NCBI RefSeq assembly: GCF_003261635.1
Contig: NZ_QFXK01000027.1
Coordinates: 496,001 to 560,000 of the forward strand
DNA: 64,000 bases
Direction of reading: 5' to 3'
Source of the DNA: Kribbella monticola
GTDB taxonomy: Bacteria; Actinomycetota; Actinomycetes; Propionibacteriales; Kribbellaceae
A model generated the notes under the pieces. It was not told the origin of the DNA, did not search any database, and saw nothing but the letters and a program-made list of their open reading frames with translations. The translations under genes and the position numbers were made by a program. Shown one piece after another: positions 54,239 to 62,319 of the stretch (position 1 is the first letter of the stretch; every line of letters begins with the position of its first letter).

Positions 54239-55099
54239 ATGGCGGCTGAGGTGGTGGAGCGGACGCCGGTGGCACGGCCCAGTGCGGGGCGGCACACCGT
54301 GGCGTTGTTCGCGTCGGAGTTGCATCTGGTCTTCGGCCGGGCCCGGACGTGGGTGCTGCTCGCCGTACTGGCCGCTGTTCCGATCCTGATCGGGGTGGCG
54401 ATCAAGTTGTCCGGATCATCCGGCGACGCCGAAGGGTTCCTCGGCCAGGTCGCCGGCAACGGATTCTTCCTGGTCGTTGCCAGTCTGGCCTTGTCGTTGC
54501 CGTTCTTCCTCCCGACCGCGGTCACGGTGATCTCGGGGGAGTCGCTGGCGGGCGAAGCCAGCCTCGGCACGCTGCGCAACCTGATCACCGCGCCGGCCGG
54601 TCGATCCCGCTTGCTCGCGGCGAAGATGGTCGCGCTGGCCCTGTTCTGCCTGGCGGCGACCATGACGATCTGGGTGTCCGGCCTGATCGTAGGCATCGTG
54701 CTCTTCCCCGTCGGCGATGTCGTGCTGTTGTCCGGTACGACGGTGTCGCTGGCCGACGGATTGTTCCGCGCCCTCGGTATCGCCCTGCTGATCGCGACCT
54801 CGTTGCTCGGGCTGGCCGGTATCGGTCTGTTCGTGTCCTCGCTGACCTCGACGCCGTTGGCCGCGATGGCAGCCACCTTCTGCGCGTTCATCGTGTTCGG
54901 CATCCTCGGCGCGATCCCGCAGATCCACGTGATCCACCCGTGGCTGTTGATGTACGGCTGGACCTCGTTCGCCGACCTGCTCCGGGATCCGCCGTACTGG
55001 CATGAGATCGGGCGCAATCTGCTGATGCAGGGCGCGTACCTGGCGGTCTTCTACGCCGCGGCCTGGGCGCGCCTCACCAGCCGGGACGTCAACGGCTAA
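54239..55099 (+). CDS. ABC-2 type transporter permease
   Basis: A 286-residue membrane protein with six hydrophobic segments: VLLAVLAAVPILIGVAI, GFFLVVASLALSLPFFLPTA, ALALFCLAATMTIWVSGLIV, FRALGIALLIATSLLGLAGI, AAMAATFCAFIVFGILGAI, and NLLMQGAYLAVFYAAAWARL. The GESLAGEASLGTLRNLITAP loop is typical of ABC-2 exporters. It follows the ATP-binding gene by 27 bp, and the two form one exporter. The ATG start is 27 bp after the stop with GGGG upstream. The rRNA-methyltransferase-like gene begins 9 bp later. Confidence 0.92.
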   Translation: MAAEVVERTPVARPSAGRHTVALFASELHLVFGRARTWVLLAVLAAVPILIGVAIKLSGSSGDAEGFLGQVAGNGFFLVVASLALSLPFFLPTAVTVISGESLAGEASLGTLRNLITAPAGRSRLLAAKMVALALFCLAATMTIWVSGLIVGIVLFPVGDVVLLSGTTVSLADGLFRALGIALLIATSLLGLAGIGLFVSSLTSTPLAAMAATFCAFIVFGILGAIPQIHVIHPWLLMYGWTSFADLLRDPPYWHEIGRNLLMQGAYLAVFYAAAWARLTSRDVNG

Positions 55100-55108
55100 C
55101 CTCCTGGT

Positions 55109-55990
55109 GTGCGCCCGGACCTCGTTTCTCTGTTGCGATGCCCGGTCTGCGCCGACGCCCTGGCCCTGACCGCCCGTACTGCGAGTTGTCTGCGCGGCCA
55201 CGCCTTCGACCTGGCCAAGCAGGGCTACCTCAACTTGTTGCCCTCCGCATCGACCGGGATCGAGGGCGACAGCGCCGCGATGGTCGATGCCCGCGCCGCC
55301 TTCCTGGCCGGCGGCCACTACGCCCCGATCCGCGACGCGCTGATCGCCCACACCCCACCGGAAGCCACCCGCTTCGCCGAAGTAGGAGCCGGTACGGCGT
55401 ACTACCTCGCCGGCGTCATCGCCGAGCCTCGCCCAGCGGAGCCCGGACCGTCGGAAGACGGTGCAGCCGGGGAACGGGCGCCTGGGGAGCGGGTGGGGAT
55501 CGCGTTGGACGTGTCGCGGTACGCCGCGCGGCGGGCGGCCAAGGTGGACGAGCGGATCGGGTCCGTGGTGTGTGACGCGTGGAAGGAGCTGCCGCTGCGG
55601 GACGGGGTCGCCGATGTTGTGCTCGACGTGTTCGCGCCGCGCAATGCGCCCGAGATGCGGCGGGTGCTCGCCCCGGGTGGAACGCTGCTGGTGGTCACGC
55701 CCAACCAGGCGCACCTGACCGAGCTGATCGCAGTACTCGGGATGGTCCGGGTCGACGAGGACAAGGACCGCCGCCTGCGCGTTTCGCTGGCATCAGACTT
55801 CGTTGAGACGGCTGCGACGGGCATCGAGGTCGGGATGCGGCTCGATCACCGGTCGGTTCAGCGGTTGGTCGCGATGACGCCGAGTGCTCGGCACCTGCGG
55901 CCGGAGGAGCTGGCGGAGCGGATCGCCGTACTGGCTGATCCGGTGGAGGTCACGTTGTCGGTGACGCTGTCGGTCTGGCAGGCGAGCTGA
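55109..55990 (+). CDS. RlmA/TlrB-like 23S rRNA (guanine-N1) methyltransferase
   Basis: A 293-residue protein with the RlmA-family zinc finger Cys11, Cys14, Cys27 and His31 (LLRCPVCADALAL...SCLRGHAF), followed by the SAM-binding domain (FAEVGAGTAYYLAGVIA) and the LDVSRYAARRAAK segment. RlmA(I)/(II) methylates G745/G748 of 23S rRNA; the actinobacterial RlmA(II) homologue TlrB gives tylosin resistance in its producer. Which guanine is modified here is not known. GTG start at 55109, 9 bp after the permease stop, so it may share a transcript with the exporter genes. An Ala/Pro/Glu-rich insert (about residues 112-130) is unlike the compact family core. Confidence 0.85.
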   Translation: MRPDLVSLLRCPVCADALALTARTASCLRGHAFDLAKQGYLNLLPSASTGIEGDSAAMVDARAAFLAGGHYAPIRDALIAHTPPEATRFAEVGAGTAYYLAGVIAEPRPAEPGPSEDGAAGERAPGERVGIALDVSRYAARRAAKVDERIGSVVCDAWKELPLRDGVADVVLDVFAPRNAPEMRRVLAPGGTLLVVTPNQAHLTELIAVLGMVRVDEDKDRRLRVSLASDFVETAATGIEVGMRLDHRSVQRLVAMTPSARHLRPEELAERIAVLADPVEVTLSVTLSVWQAS

Positions 55991-56050
55991 TCCCGGGCGG
56001 GTGCCGACTCGAGTACGGCGCCCAGCGGGACCAGCCCTGGTCAGCTCAGG

Positions 56051-56716
56051 TCAGGCCGCGGCACCGGTGACCGAGCGGGCGACCAGGGCGGCGTGCTTCT
56101 CGGCCTCGACGTGAGCTTCTTCCTCGGAGACCTTGGCGGCGTCGATCAGCGGCTCCATGCCCGGCGTGACCGAGGCGAGCGTCAGTTCGGCGACGGCCTT
56201 GCGGATGCTCATGTTGAACACCTCGCCGAAGATGCGTTCCAGGTACGGCGTCGCGTGGTCCCAGCCGTGCTTCGGCGTACCGGGGCTGTAGCCGCCGCCG
56301 CGGGCCAGGGTGAAGATGACCGGCTTGTCCCGCAGGACCTCGCCGGCCAGGAGTTCGCGGTCGGTCATCAGCAGGTCCAGCCACGTCTTCACATGCTGGG
56401 AGATGCCGTAGTTGTACAGCGGGACGGCCAGCAGGACCGCGTCCGCGTTCCGGATCTCCTGGCTGAGTTCGGCGGCCAGTGCCCGGGCGGCCGCGAGGTC
56501 GGCGCGGGTCGCGTCGGCGTCCGGGGCGAAGCCCAGGTCCGCGCTGATCACGGCGGGCCAGGCGTCACCTGGCAGCGGGTGCCGGCCGAGGTCACGCCGT
56601 ACGACGACGCCGTCAGGGTGCTCGGCCTTCCAGGTGGCCTCGGCGCTGTCGGCGAGGGCCCGGCTGACGGATCCGTCGACCCGGATGCTGGCGTCGATGC
56701 GAAGCAGGGTGGTCAT
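56051..56716 (-). CDS. FMN-dependent NADH-azoreductase-family protein
   Basis: A 221-residue flavodoxin-fold protein. The phosphate-binding loop is LLRIDASIRVDGSVSRAL, the mid-protein VLLAVPLYNYGISQHVKTWL contacts FMN, and KPVIFTLARGGGYSPGTPKH carries the second flavin loop. These match AzoR/acyl-carrier-protein-phosphodiesterase-like quinone reductases. It reads divergently from a MarR-type gene (124 bp between starts), a frequent pairing in which MarR represses the reductase in the absence of quinone or azo stress; here this is inferred from position. Confidence 0.9.
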   Translation of the reverse strand: MTTLLRIDASIRVDGSVSRALADSAEATWKAEHPDGVVVRRDLGRHPLPGDAWPAVISADLGFAPDADATRADLAAARALAAELSQEIRNADAVLLAVPLYNYGISQHVKTWLDLLMTDRELLAGEVLRDKPVIFTLARGGGYSPGTPKHGWDHATPYLERIFGEVFNMSIRKAVAELTLASVTPGMEPLIDAAKVSEEEAHVEAEKHAALVARSVTGAAA

Positions 56717-56840
56717 GTCTTGCTCTCCAGAAAGTTGTCGGGACTGACTCGAATGAGCTGTCCTGAAGATAGTCTGTGGAGCAGAACATATTCAAGTCAG
56801 ATCGTATTCCGGGTGGCGTAGACCACGTAGACTGACTTTC

Positions 56841-57371
56841 GTGACCAGCTCATCGCCGCCGACGGACGTCCGGGCCCGCCAGGTCCGCGGGACGTCGGTC
56901 GAAGCCGACCTCGGCTGGGCGCTCGGCGTGGTCTTCCGGCGGTATGCGAAGCGCTCCGCCCAGGCGCTGGACGACGTACCGGGTGGCCCGCGCGGTTACC
57001 AGGTGCTCGCCACCGCGGTCGGGTCAGGGCCGAAGCGCCAGCTCGATCTGGCTGCCCAGCTCGATGTTGACCGCACGGTGATGACGTATCTGCTCGACGA
57101 CCTGGAGAAGGCCGGTCTGGTCGAGCGGCAGCCCGATCCGACGGATCGCAGGGCACGGCTGATCGTGGCGACCGAGCAGGGTCGCGAAGCGCTCTGCGAT
57201 CTCGAACGCCGCCTCGGCCAGGCCGAGGAAGAAGTCCTCGGCAGTCTGGGAGAGGGCGAGCGGACGGTGTTCCGGACGCTGCTCCAGCGCCTCGCGGTGA
57301 CAGCGGACGCCGTCGACCCGCTGCACAACGCGTGCGCGCTCGCTGAAGAGGGCCTGACCACAGAGCCCTGA
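56841..57371 (+). CDS. MarR-family transcriptional regulator
   Basis: A 176-residue winged-helix regulator: the recognition region RQLDLAAQLDVDRTVMTYLLDDLEKAGLVERQ is followed by the wing DPTDRRARLIVATEQGREAL, and there is a C-terminal dimerisation helix pair. GTG start at 56841; the reading frame opens just after a short AT-rich gap. Divergent from the azoreductase gene, which it probably controls. In the gap GTCTGTGG and CCACGTAGAC form an imperfect inverted repeat that could be an operator; weak. It converges with the response-regulator gene (31 bp between stops). Confidence 0.9.
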   Translation: MTSSSPPTDVRARQVRGTSVEADLGWALGVVFRRYAKRSAQALDDVPGGPRGYQVLATAVGSGPKRQLDLAAQLDVDRTVMTYLLDDLEKAGLVERQPDPTDRRARLIVATEQGREALCDLERRLGQAEEEVLGSLGEGERTVFRTLLQRLAVTADAVDPLHNACALAEEGLTTEP

Positions 57372-57401
57372 AAGCTCTGGTGCAGCCGAACCCTGAAGCC
57401 T

Positions 57402-58055
57402 CTAGTGCAGCGACACGAAGCCTGACTCGTACGCCAGGATGACCGCCTGAGTGCGATCGCGAGCCCCCAGCTTGGCCAGCGTGTTCGCCACATGCGTCTT
57501 GATCGTCTGTACGCCGAGGATCAGTTCGGCCGCGATCTCCGCGTTGGACAACCCCTTCGCCATCAACCGCAGCACTTCCTGCTCGCGCTCGGTCAACTGA
57601 TAACGCTCGAGTCCGGTCGGATGCTGGGTGGAGACGTGGGCCAGAGCCAGTGCCCGGATCGCTTCCGGGAACAGCAGGGACTCGCTGCTCGCGACGGTCC
57701 GGATCGCCGCGATGATGTCGTCCGGGGGAGTCCGCTTCAGCAGGAAGCCGGATGCGCCGGCGCGCAGCGCGTCGTACACGTAGTCGTCGTTCTCGAAGGT
57801 GGTGACGACCAGCACGCGCGGAGCCGGGTCGACGCCTTCGAGCAGCAGCCGGGTGGCCTGGATGCCGTCGACGGCGGGCATCCGCACGTCCATCAGGACG
57901 ACGTGCGGCCGGGTCCGGCGGACGACCGCGAGAACCTCGGCGCCGTCACCGGCCTCGCCGACGACGGTCAGGTCCGGTTCCGCGTCGATGATCGCGCGCA
58001 GTCCGCTCCGGATCAGCGGCTCGTCGTCCACTACGACCACCGAGACGTCGTTCAC
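57402..58055 (-). CDS. NarL/LuxR-type response regulator
   Basis: A 217-residue response regulator. The receiver has the acidic pair VVVDDEPLIRSGL, the phospho-acceptor Asp in VVLMDVRMPAVDG and Thr/Lys in LVVTTFENDDYV and SGFLLKRTPP. The C-terminal LuxR domain is LTEREQEVLRLMAKGLSNAE followed by LGVQTIKTHVANTLAKLGA. The GTG at 58055 has GAAGGGAAG upstream and overlaps the kinase stop by 4 bp, so sensor and regulator are coupled. Confidence 0.94.
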   Translation of the reverse strand: MNDVSVVVVDDEPLIRSGLRAIIDAEPDLTVVGEAGDGAEVLAVVRRTRPHVVLMDVRMPAVDGIQATRLLLEGVDPAPRVLVVTTFENDDYVYDALRAGASGFLLKRTPPDDIIAAIRTVASSESLLFPEAIRALALAHVSTQHPTGLERYQLTEREQEVLRLMAKGLSNAEIAAELILGVQTIKTHVANTLAKLGARDRTQAVILAYESGFVSLH

Positions 58056-59323
58056 GGTCTTCCCTTCGTCGTCACGGCGACCGGCAGCGTGACCGCCAGC
58101 CGCCACTGGTCCCGCACCAGGCCCGCCTCGACGGAGCCACGCAGTACGGCGACCCTTTCACGGATACCGGCCAACCCGGTGCCGCCACCGGCGCGGGCCG
58201 GCTGGCTCGAGGCGGCGGCCGTGACCGGGTTGGTCAGTTCGAGCCGCAGCCCGTTGGTGCCGAGGTTGATCGACAACGCCACCTCCAGCTGGTCCGCCGG
58301 CCGTCCGGCGTGCCGGATCGCGTTGGTGAGGCCCTCCTGCACGATCCGATAGGCCTCCCGGGACACGGCAGCGGGAAGTTCCTCCAGTCGCCCCTCCCGC
58401 TGGACCGCCACGCTGATGCCGCCCGCCCGAGTCGACTCGACCAGCCGGGTGATGTCGCCGAGGGTCGCCTGCGGAGCCTTCTCCGCGCCCGGCCGGCGGT
58501 CCTCGCGCAGCAGCCCGAGGACATGGTCGAGGTCGGCCAGTGCCGCCCGGGCCGAGGTCTCCATCGCCGCGAGGGCGTTCTCGGCGAAGGCGGGATCGGT
58601 GGCCAGCACGCGGCGGGCGGCCGCTGCCTGGATCGTGACGAGACTGAGGGCGTGGCCGACGCTGTCGTGCAGCTCGCGGGCCAATCGGTTGCGCTCGGCA
58701 AGGGTCGCGGTCTGTCGCTCGAGCAGTTCGATCCGCTCGGCTGGAGTCGGGCCGAGGACGCGTGGGGCGGCGTACGCGAGCAGGGCGCCGATTGCCGAGG
58801 ACAGCAACAACAGCGCGAGGATCGCGACGACGGCGGCGAGCGGCATCCAGTAGTCGGTCCAGCGGGCGTGCACCGTGTAATCGATGCCGGGGATCAGTTC
58901 GTGCGACCCCCGCGACTGCAACGGTGCCGCGAGCAGGACCGCGCCCAGGCCGAAGACGATCGTGCTGAGAACACCGACGAAGCCGCCCGCCACCAGGTGC
59001 AGGCAGAACCAGGTGGTGGTCCGGCGTCGCTGCGGCCACGTCCGGGCCGGGCCGAGCGGCCGTTCCTCGAAGTGCACCCCGAGCAGCGACTCGACCGCGA
59101 TGCCCTCCACCTCGCGGACGGCGGGCAGCAGGCCCAGCACCACCGGCGGGACGACGATGACGAGCACCACGACCACGCCGATCAGTACGGCGGGCAGGCG
59201 CAGCTCGTTGAGCAGGGAGATCAGTGCGCTGTCGACCAGGATGAAGGCGAGCACCAGCGCGGCGCCGAGCAACAGGTAGACCCAGCGCAGGTAGGTCGAC
59301 CCCCGGACCAGCACGTTCGCCAC
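58052..59323 (-). CDS. Sensor histidine kinase (HisKA_3 family)
   Basis: A 423-residue kinase paired with the NarL-type regulator that follows. Four transmembrane helices occupy residues about 14-32, 41-66, 105-131 and 160-185, with an extracytoplasmic loop (QSRGSHELIPGIDYTVHARW) that may sense the signal. The dimerisation helix has the phospho-acceptor His in RLARELHDSVGHALSL, and the HATPase domain has QEGLTNAIRHAGRP (N box) and GGGTGLAGIRERV (G box). The signal is unknown. The gene reads divergently from the NMT1-type ABC operon across a 377-bp gap. Confidence 0.93.
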   Translation of the reverse strand: MANVLVRGSTYLRWVYLLLGAALVLAFILVDSALISLLNELRLPAVLIGVVVVLVIVVPPVVLGLLPAVREVEGIAVESLLGVHFEERPLGPARTWPQRRRTTTWFCLHLVAGGFVGVLSTIVFGLGAVLLAAPLQSRGSHELIPGIDYTVHARWTDYWMPLAAVVAILALLLLSSAIGALLAYAAPRVLGPTPAERIELLERQTATLAERNRLARELHDSVGHALSLVTIQAAAARRVLATDPAFAENALAAMETSARAALADLDHVLGLLREDRRPGAEKAPQATLGDITRLVESTRAGGISVAVQREGRLEELPAAVSREAYRIVQEGLTNAIRHAGRPADQLEVALSINLGTNGLRLELTNPVTAAASSQPARAGGGTGLAGIRERVAVLRGSVEAGLVRDQWRLAVTLPVAVTTKGRP

Positions 59324-59700
59324 CCGGCCATCTTCCCAAACGCCGCCCCGGCCCGAATCCCTCTGCCGGGTGACACGGTGACCGGGCGGGGGAGCTGGTC
59401 AGAGAGCGGTCTCATGACCCAGATCACAAAAGCAGCGGGTTTACACAAATTTGTCGTCGATCGGACACGAACAGGCAGATCGGACGTCGCGATCTGCTGT
59501 CCGGGCGGGTACGGTCTGTGGTCGGGGCGGGATGCCCGTCCGGGTTCGGACAGGTATGGGGAACGGCTCCAGGACGGGCGGCAATCGGGCTCCAGGGGTG
59601 CCGGAACGGTGACGTAAAGACACTGTGAAGTCCCCAGCGGCCGATTGACCACCCTTCCATATTTGATGTTTGATCAAATATCGGAGAGGAGAAGTCCAGG
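59324..59700. other. 377-bp divergent intergenic region
   Basis: This gap holds the promoters of the sensor kinase (minus) and the NMT1-type ABC operon (plus). Near the ABC start it contains TTGACC at 59645-59650, which may be a -35 box, and the 9-bp inverted repeat at 59659-59681. Elsewhere it is GC-rich with no gene; several short reading frames crossing it lack support. Confidence 0.6.
59659..59681. promoter_or_regulatory. Inverted repeat upstream of the ABC import operon
   Basis: ATATTTGAT (59659-59667) and ATCAAATAT (59673-59681) form a perfect 9-bp inverted repeat around GTTTG, in a strikingly AT-rich patch just before the ribosome-binding site GGAGAGGAG of the operon. A dimeric repressor such as a GntR-type regulator would fit; none is encoded nearby. 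The symmetric spacing argues for an operator rather than a terminator. Confidence 0.65.
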
Positions 59701-60726
59701 ATGAGGTTCAGGCGCTCTGCCGCCGCCATTGTGGCGGTACTCGCACTAGCTCTGGTCAGTGCGTGCAACAACGACAAAGCGGGCCAGAACGGGGACGAAT
59801 CACTTCAGAAAATCACCTATCTGACGTCTTTCAACACTTTCGGCCGCGAGGCCTATGCGTATGTCGCCCTGGAGAAGGGCTATTTCAAGGACGCCGGCTT
59901 CGACGTCACCATCAAGCCGGGCAGTGGCACGGTCGACGTGCTGAAACTGGTCGCCGGTGGCCAGGCGGACTACGGGATCGGCGACTTCACCGCGATCCTG
60001 ATCACGATGGGCAAGCAGAAGATGCCGGTCACCACGGTCGGCATGATCCACCAGCGCTCGATGGCGGCGATCGTCGCGCTCAAGGGCGGCAGCATCAACA
60101 CTCCGCAGGACCTGGCCGGCAAGAAGATCGGCGACCAGCCGGGCTCCACCAACACGGTGATGTTCCCGCTCTACGCCAAGGCAGCCGGGATCAAGGGCTG
60201 GGAGACCACCAAGTTCGTCCCGTCGCCGCCGCCCGCCCTGCCGCAGTTGCTGGCGGCCGGCACGGTCGACGGGATCGGCCAGTTCGTCGTCGGTGTGCCG
60301 ACGGTCGAGAAGGCGGACCCGAAGCATCGCCAGGCCGTCGTCCTGCCGTACGGCGACAAGCTGCCGGACCTCTACGGCAACGCGATCATCACCCGCTCCG
60401 ACCTGGCCAAGGACCATCCGGACCAGGTGAAGAAGTTCACCAGCGCGTTGCTGAAGGGTCTGCAGGACACCATCAACGACCCCGAGGGTGCGGCGAAGAT
60501 CCTGCAGAAGTACGACCCCAAGCGCACGGTCGACGGCTCCGTCGCGGAGCTCAACCTGATGAAGCCCTACGTCAAGCCGGACGGCTTCACCGGTGAGCTC
60601 GGCGAGGCCGACGGCGAGCGGGTGGAGAGGATCCTCAAGGCCCTGGAAAACGCGGGGGAGATCAAGCCGGCCGGTTCACTGAACCCGGCCGACGTGGTCG
60701 ACCGCGATCTGGCACCGAAGGGCTGA
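59701..60726 (+). CDS. NMT1/THI5/SsuA-type ABC substrate-binding lipoprotein
   Basis: A 341-residue lipoprotein. The lipobox is LVSAC (residues about 18-22), the Cys being lipid-modified. The binding protein shows the NMT1/TauA/SsuA pattern: AYVALEKGYFKDAGFDVTIK, GTVDVLKLVAGGQADYGIGD, TVGMIHQRSMAAIVALKGGS and LAGKKIGDQPGSTNTVMFPL. The family delivers aliphatic sulfonates, nitrate, hydroxymethylpyrimidine and similar small molecules. ATG at 59701 follows GGAGAGGAG. It is the first gene of a six-gene run with ATPase, permease, dehydrogenase, RidA and FAH-like genes, which hints at a catabolic substrate rather than a vitamin precursor. Confidence 0.9.
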   Translation: MRFRRSAAAIVAVLALALVSACNNDKAGQNGDESLQKITYLTSFNTFGREAYAYVALEKGYFKDAGFDVTIKPGSGTVDVLKLVAGGQADYGIGDFTAILITMGKQKMPVTTVGMIHQRSMAAIVALKGGSINTPQDLAGKKIGDQPGSTNTVMFPLYAKAAGIKGWETTKFVPSPPPALPQLLAAGTVDGIGQFVVGVPTVEKADPKHRQAVVLPYGDKLPDLYGNAIITRSDLAKDHPDQVKKFTSALLKGLQDTINDPEGAAKILQKYDPKRTVDGSVAELNLMKPYVKPDGFTGELGEADGERVERILKALENAGEIKPAGSLNPADVVDRDLAPKG

Positions 60727-60727
60727 C

Positions 60728-61543
60728 ATGATCCGGCTGGACGGCGTAGGACAGGTCTTCGAGGGCCGTGGCGGCAGCATCCAGGCCGTCGACGGGATCG
60801 ACCTGCACGTCCAGGAGAACGAGTTCGTCACGTTGATCGGCCGGTCCGGGTGTGGCAAGTCCACCCTGCTCCGGCTGATCGCGGGACTACTGCCGCCGAC
60901 GTACGGCGCGATCGAGGTGGCCGGCGAACCGGTCACCGGGCCGCGCCGGGACGTCTCGTTCATGTTCCAGCGACCCGCCTTGCTGCCCTGGCGCTCGGTA
61001 CTGTCGAACGTCTTGCTGCCGGTCGAGATCTCCGGTGGAAAAGACAAGAGCAAGGACAAGGCGGCGTACCGCGAGCGGGCACACGAATTGCTCGAGCTGG
61101 TAGGGCTGACCGGGTTCGAGCGCCGGCTCCCGCACGAACTGTCCGGGGGGATGCAGCAGCGGGTGTCGTTGTGCCGCTCGCTGATCCGTGACCCCAAGGT
61201 GATGCTGATGGACGAGCCGTTCTCGGCGCTCGACGCGCTGACCAGGACGGAGCTGTCCGAGGAGCTGCAGCGGATCCAGATGGAACTGGCCACGACGATC
61301 GTGTTCGTCACCCACTCGATCGAGGAAGCCGTGCTGCTCGCGGACCGGGTGGTCGTGCTGAGTCCGCGGCCCGGCCGCCTGCGCGAGATCGTCGAGATCG
61401 ACATCCCGCGGCCGCGCAGCCTCGGGCAGAACGCGCACCTGACCGAGGTGGCGCAGATCAGCGGCCGCTTGCACGGTCTGCTGTCCGAGAAGTCCCCGCT
61501 GCCGGAGCAGGAGCAGGACTCACTGTCCGAGGGGCGGCGATGA
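60728..61543 (+). CDS. ABC transporter ATP-binding protein (SsuB/TauB/NrtD type)
   Basis: A 271-residue ATPase with Walker A GRSGCGKSTLLRLIAGLL, signature LSGGMQQRVSLCRSLI, Walker B VMLMDEPFSALDALTRTELS and switch His in VFVTHSIEEAVLLADRVVVL. Its close fit to the nitrate/sulfonate/taurine group supports import. The ATG is one base after the binding-protein stop, and its end overlaps the permease start by 4 bp, so the three importer genes are coupled. Confidence 0.94.
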   Translation: MIRLDGVGQVFEGRGGSIQAVDGIDLHVQENEFVTLIGRSGCGKSTLLRLIAGLLPPTYGAIEVAGEPVTGPRRDVSFMFQRPALLPWRSVLSNVLLPVEISGGKDKSKDKAAYRERAHELLELVGLTGFERRLPHELSGGMQQRVSLCRSLIRDPKVMLMDEPFSALDALTRTELSEELQRIQMELATTIVFVTHSIEEAVLLADRVVVLSPRPGRLREIVEIDIPRPRSLGQNAHLTEVAQISGRLHGLLSEKSPLPEQEQDSLSEGRR

Positions 61544-62319
61544 CGAAGAGGTCCTGGCTGACCAGCTCGCGGTCGGCGGCGATCCTTCTGCCGGTGCTTG
61601 GCCTGTTCGCCGCGCTCGGGCTGTGGTGGCTGGCCGTCATCGTGTTCTCGATCGAGCCCTTCCTGCTGCCGACGCCGGGCGACGTGGTGACCACGTTCTT
61701 CGACCAGCCGGGCTACCTGCTTCAGCAGACCGGTGTCTCGTTCCTGGAGACGGTCGGGGGGTTCCTGCTGTCGATCGTGACCGGGCTGCCGATCGCGTTC
61801 CTGATCGTGCGCTCGGTGATCGTGGAGCGGCTGCTCTATCCGCTGCTGCTGGCGGTGAACTCGATCCCGAAGATCGCGGTCGCGCCGCTGCTGGTGGTCT
61901 GGATGGGCTTCGGGTCCTGGCCGAAGGCCGTGATGGTGCTGCTGGTCTGCTTCTTCCCGATCGTGATCTCGACCGCGAGCGGGATGAAGTCCACCCCGGC
62001 CGAGCTGGTCGAACTGCTCCGCTCGCTGGACGCGACCAAGTCCCAGGAGTTCTTCCGGTTGCGCTTCGTCCACGCGCTGCCGCAGATCTTCACCGGCCTG
62101 AAGGTGGCCATCTCGCTGGCCGTGATCGGCTCGGTGATCGCCGAGTTCGTCGGCGCCACCGGCGGGCTCGGCTACGTGATCCAGAGTTCCGGTTCGAGTG
62201 CCGACACCGCGCTGGCGTTCGCCGGGATCACCTTGCTGAGCATCATGAGCATCGTCTTGTTCTACGGCCTCGTCCTACTGGAGCACTACCTACTGCCTTG
62301 GGCGCGGGAGAACCGGTGA
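61540..62319 (+). CDS. ABC transporter permease (SsuC/TauC type)
   Basis: A 259-residue membrane protein with about six helices, including ILLPVLGLFAALGLWWLAVI and ISLAVIGSVIAEFVGATGGL. The EAA-type loop (TPAELVELLRSLDATKSQEF, then FRLRFVHALPQIFTGLKVAI) contacts the ATPase and is typical of the BPD_transp_1 family. Overlaps the ATPase gene by 4 bp and the Ldh-family gene by 4 bp (GTGA). Confidence 0.94.
   Translation: MTKRSWLTSSRSAAILLPVLGLFAALGLWWLAVIVFSIEPFLLPTPGDVVTTFFDQPGYLLQQTGVSFLETVGGFLLSIVTGLPIAFLIVRSVIVERLLYPLLLAVNSIPKIAVAPLLVVWMGFGSWPKAVMVLLVCFFPIVISTASGMKSTPAELVELLRSLDATKSQEFFRLRFVHALPQIFTGLKVAISLAVIGSVIAEFVGATGGLGYVIQSSGSSADTALAFAGITLLSIMSIVLFYGLVLLEHYLLPWARENR

Noticed and set aside
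51908-55990. Biosynthetic gene cluster for an antibiotic
   Set aside because: No PKS, NRPS, RiPP precursor or terpene synthase is present in the window.
57366-57411. Imperfect direct repeat at the junction of the MarR and response-regulator stops
   Set aside because: A roughly 20-bp near-copy (CTGAA...CTCT.GTGCAGC) is visible, but it is short, imperfect and has no evident role.
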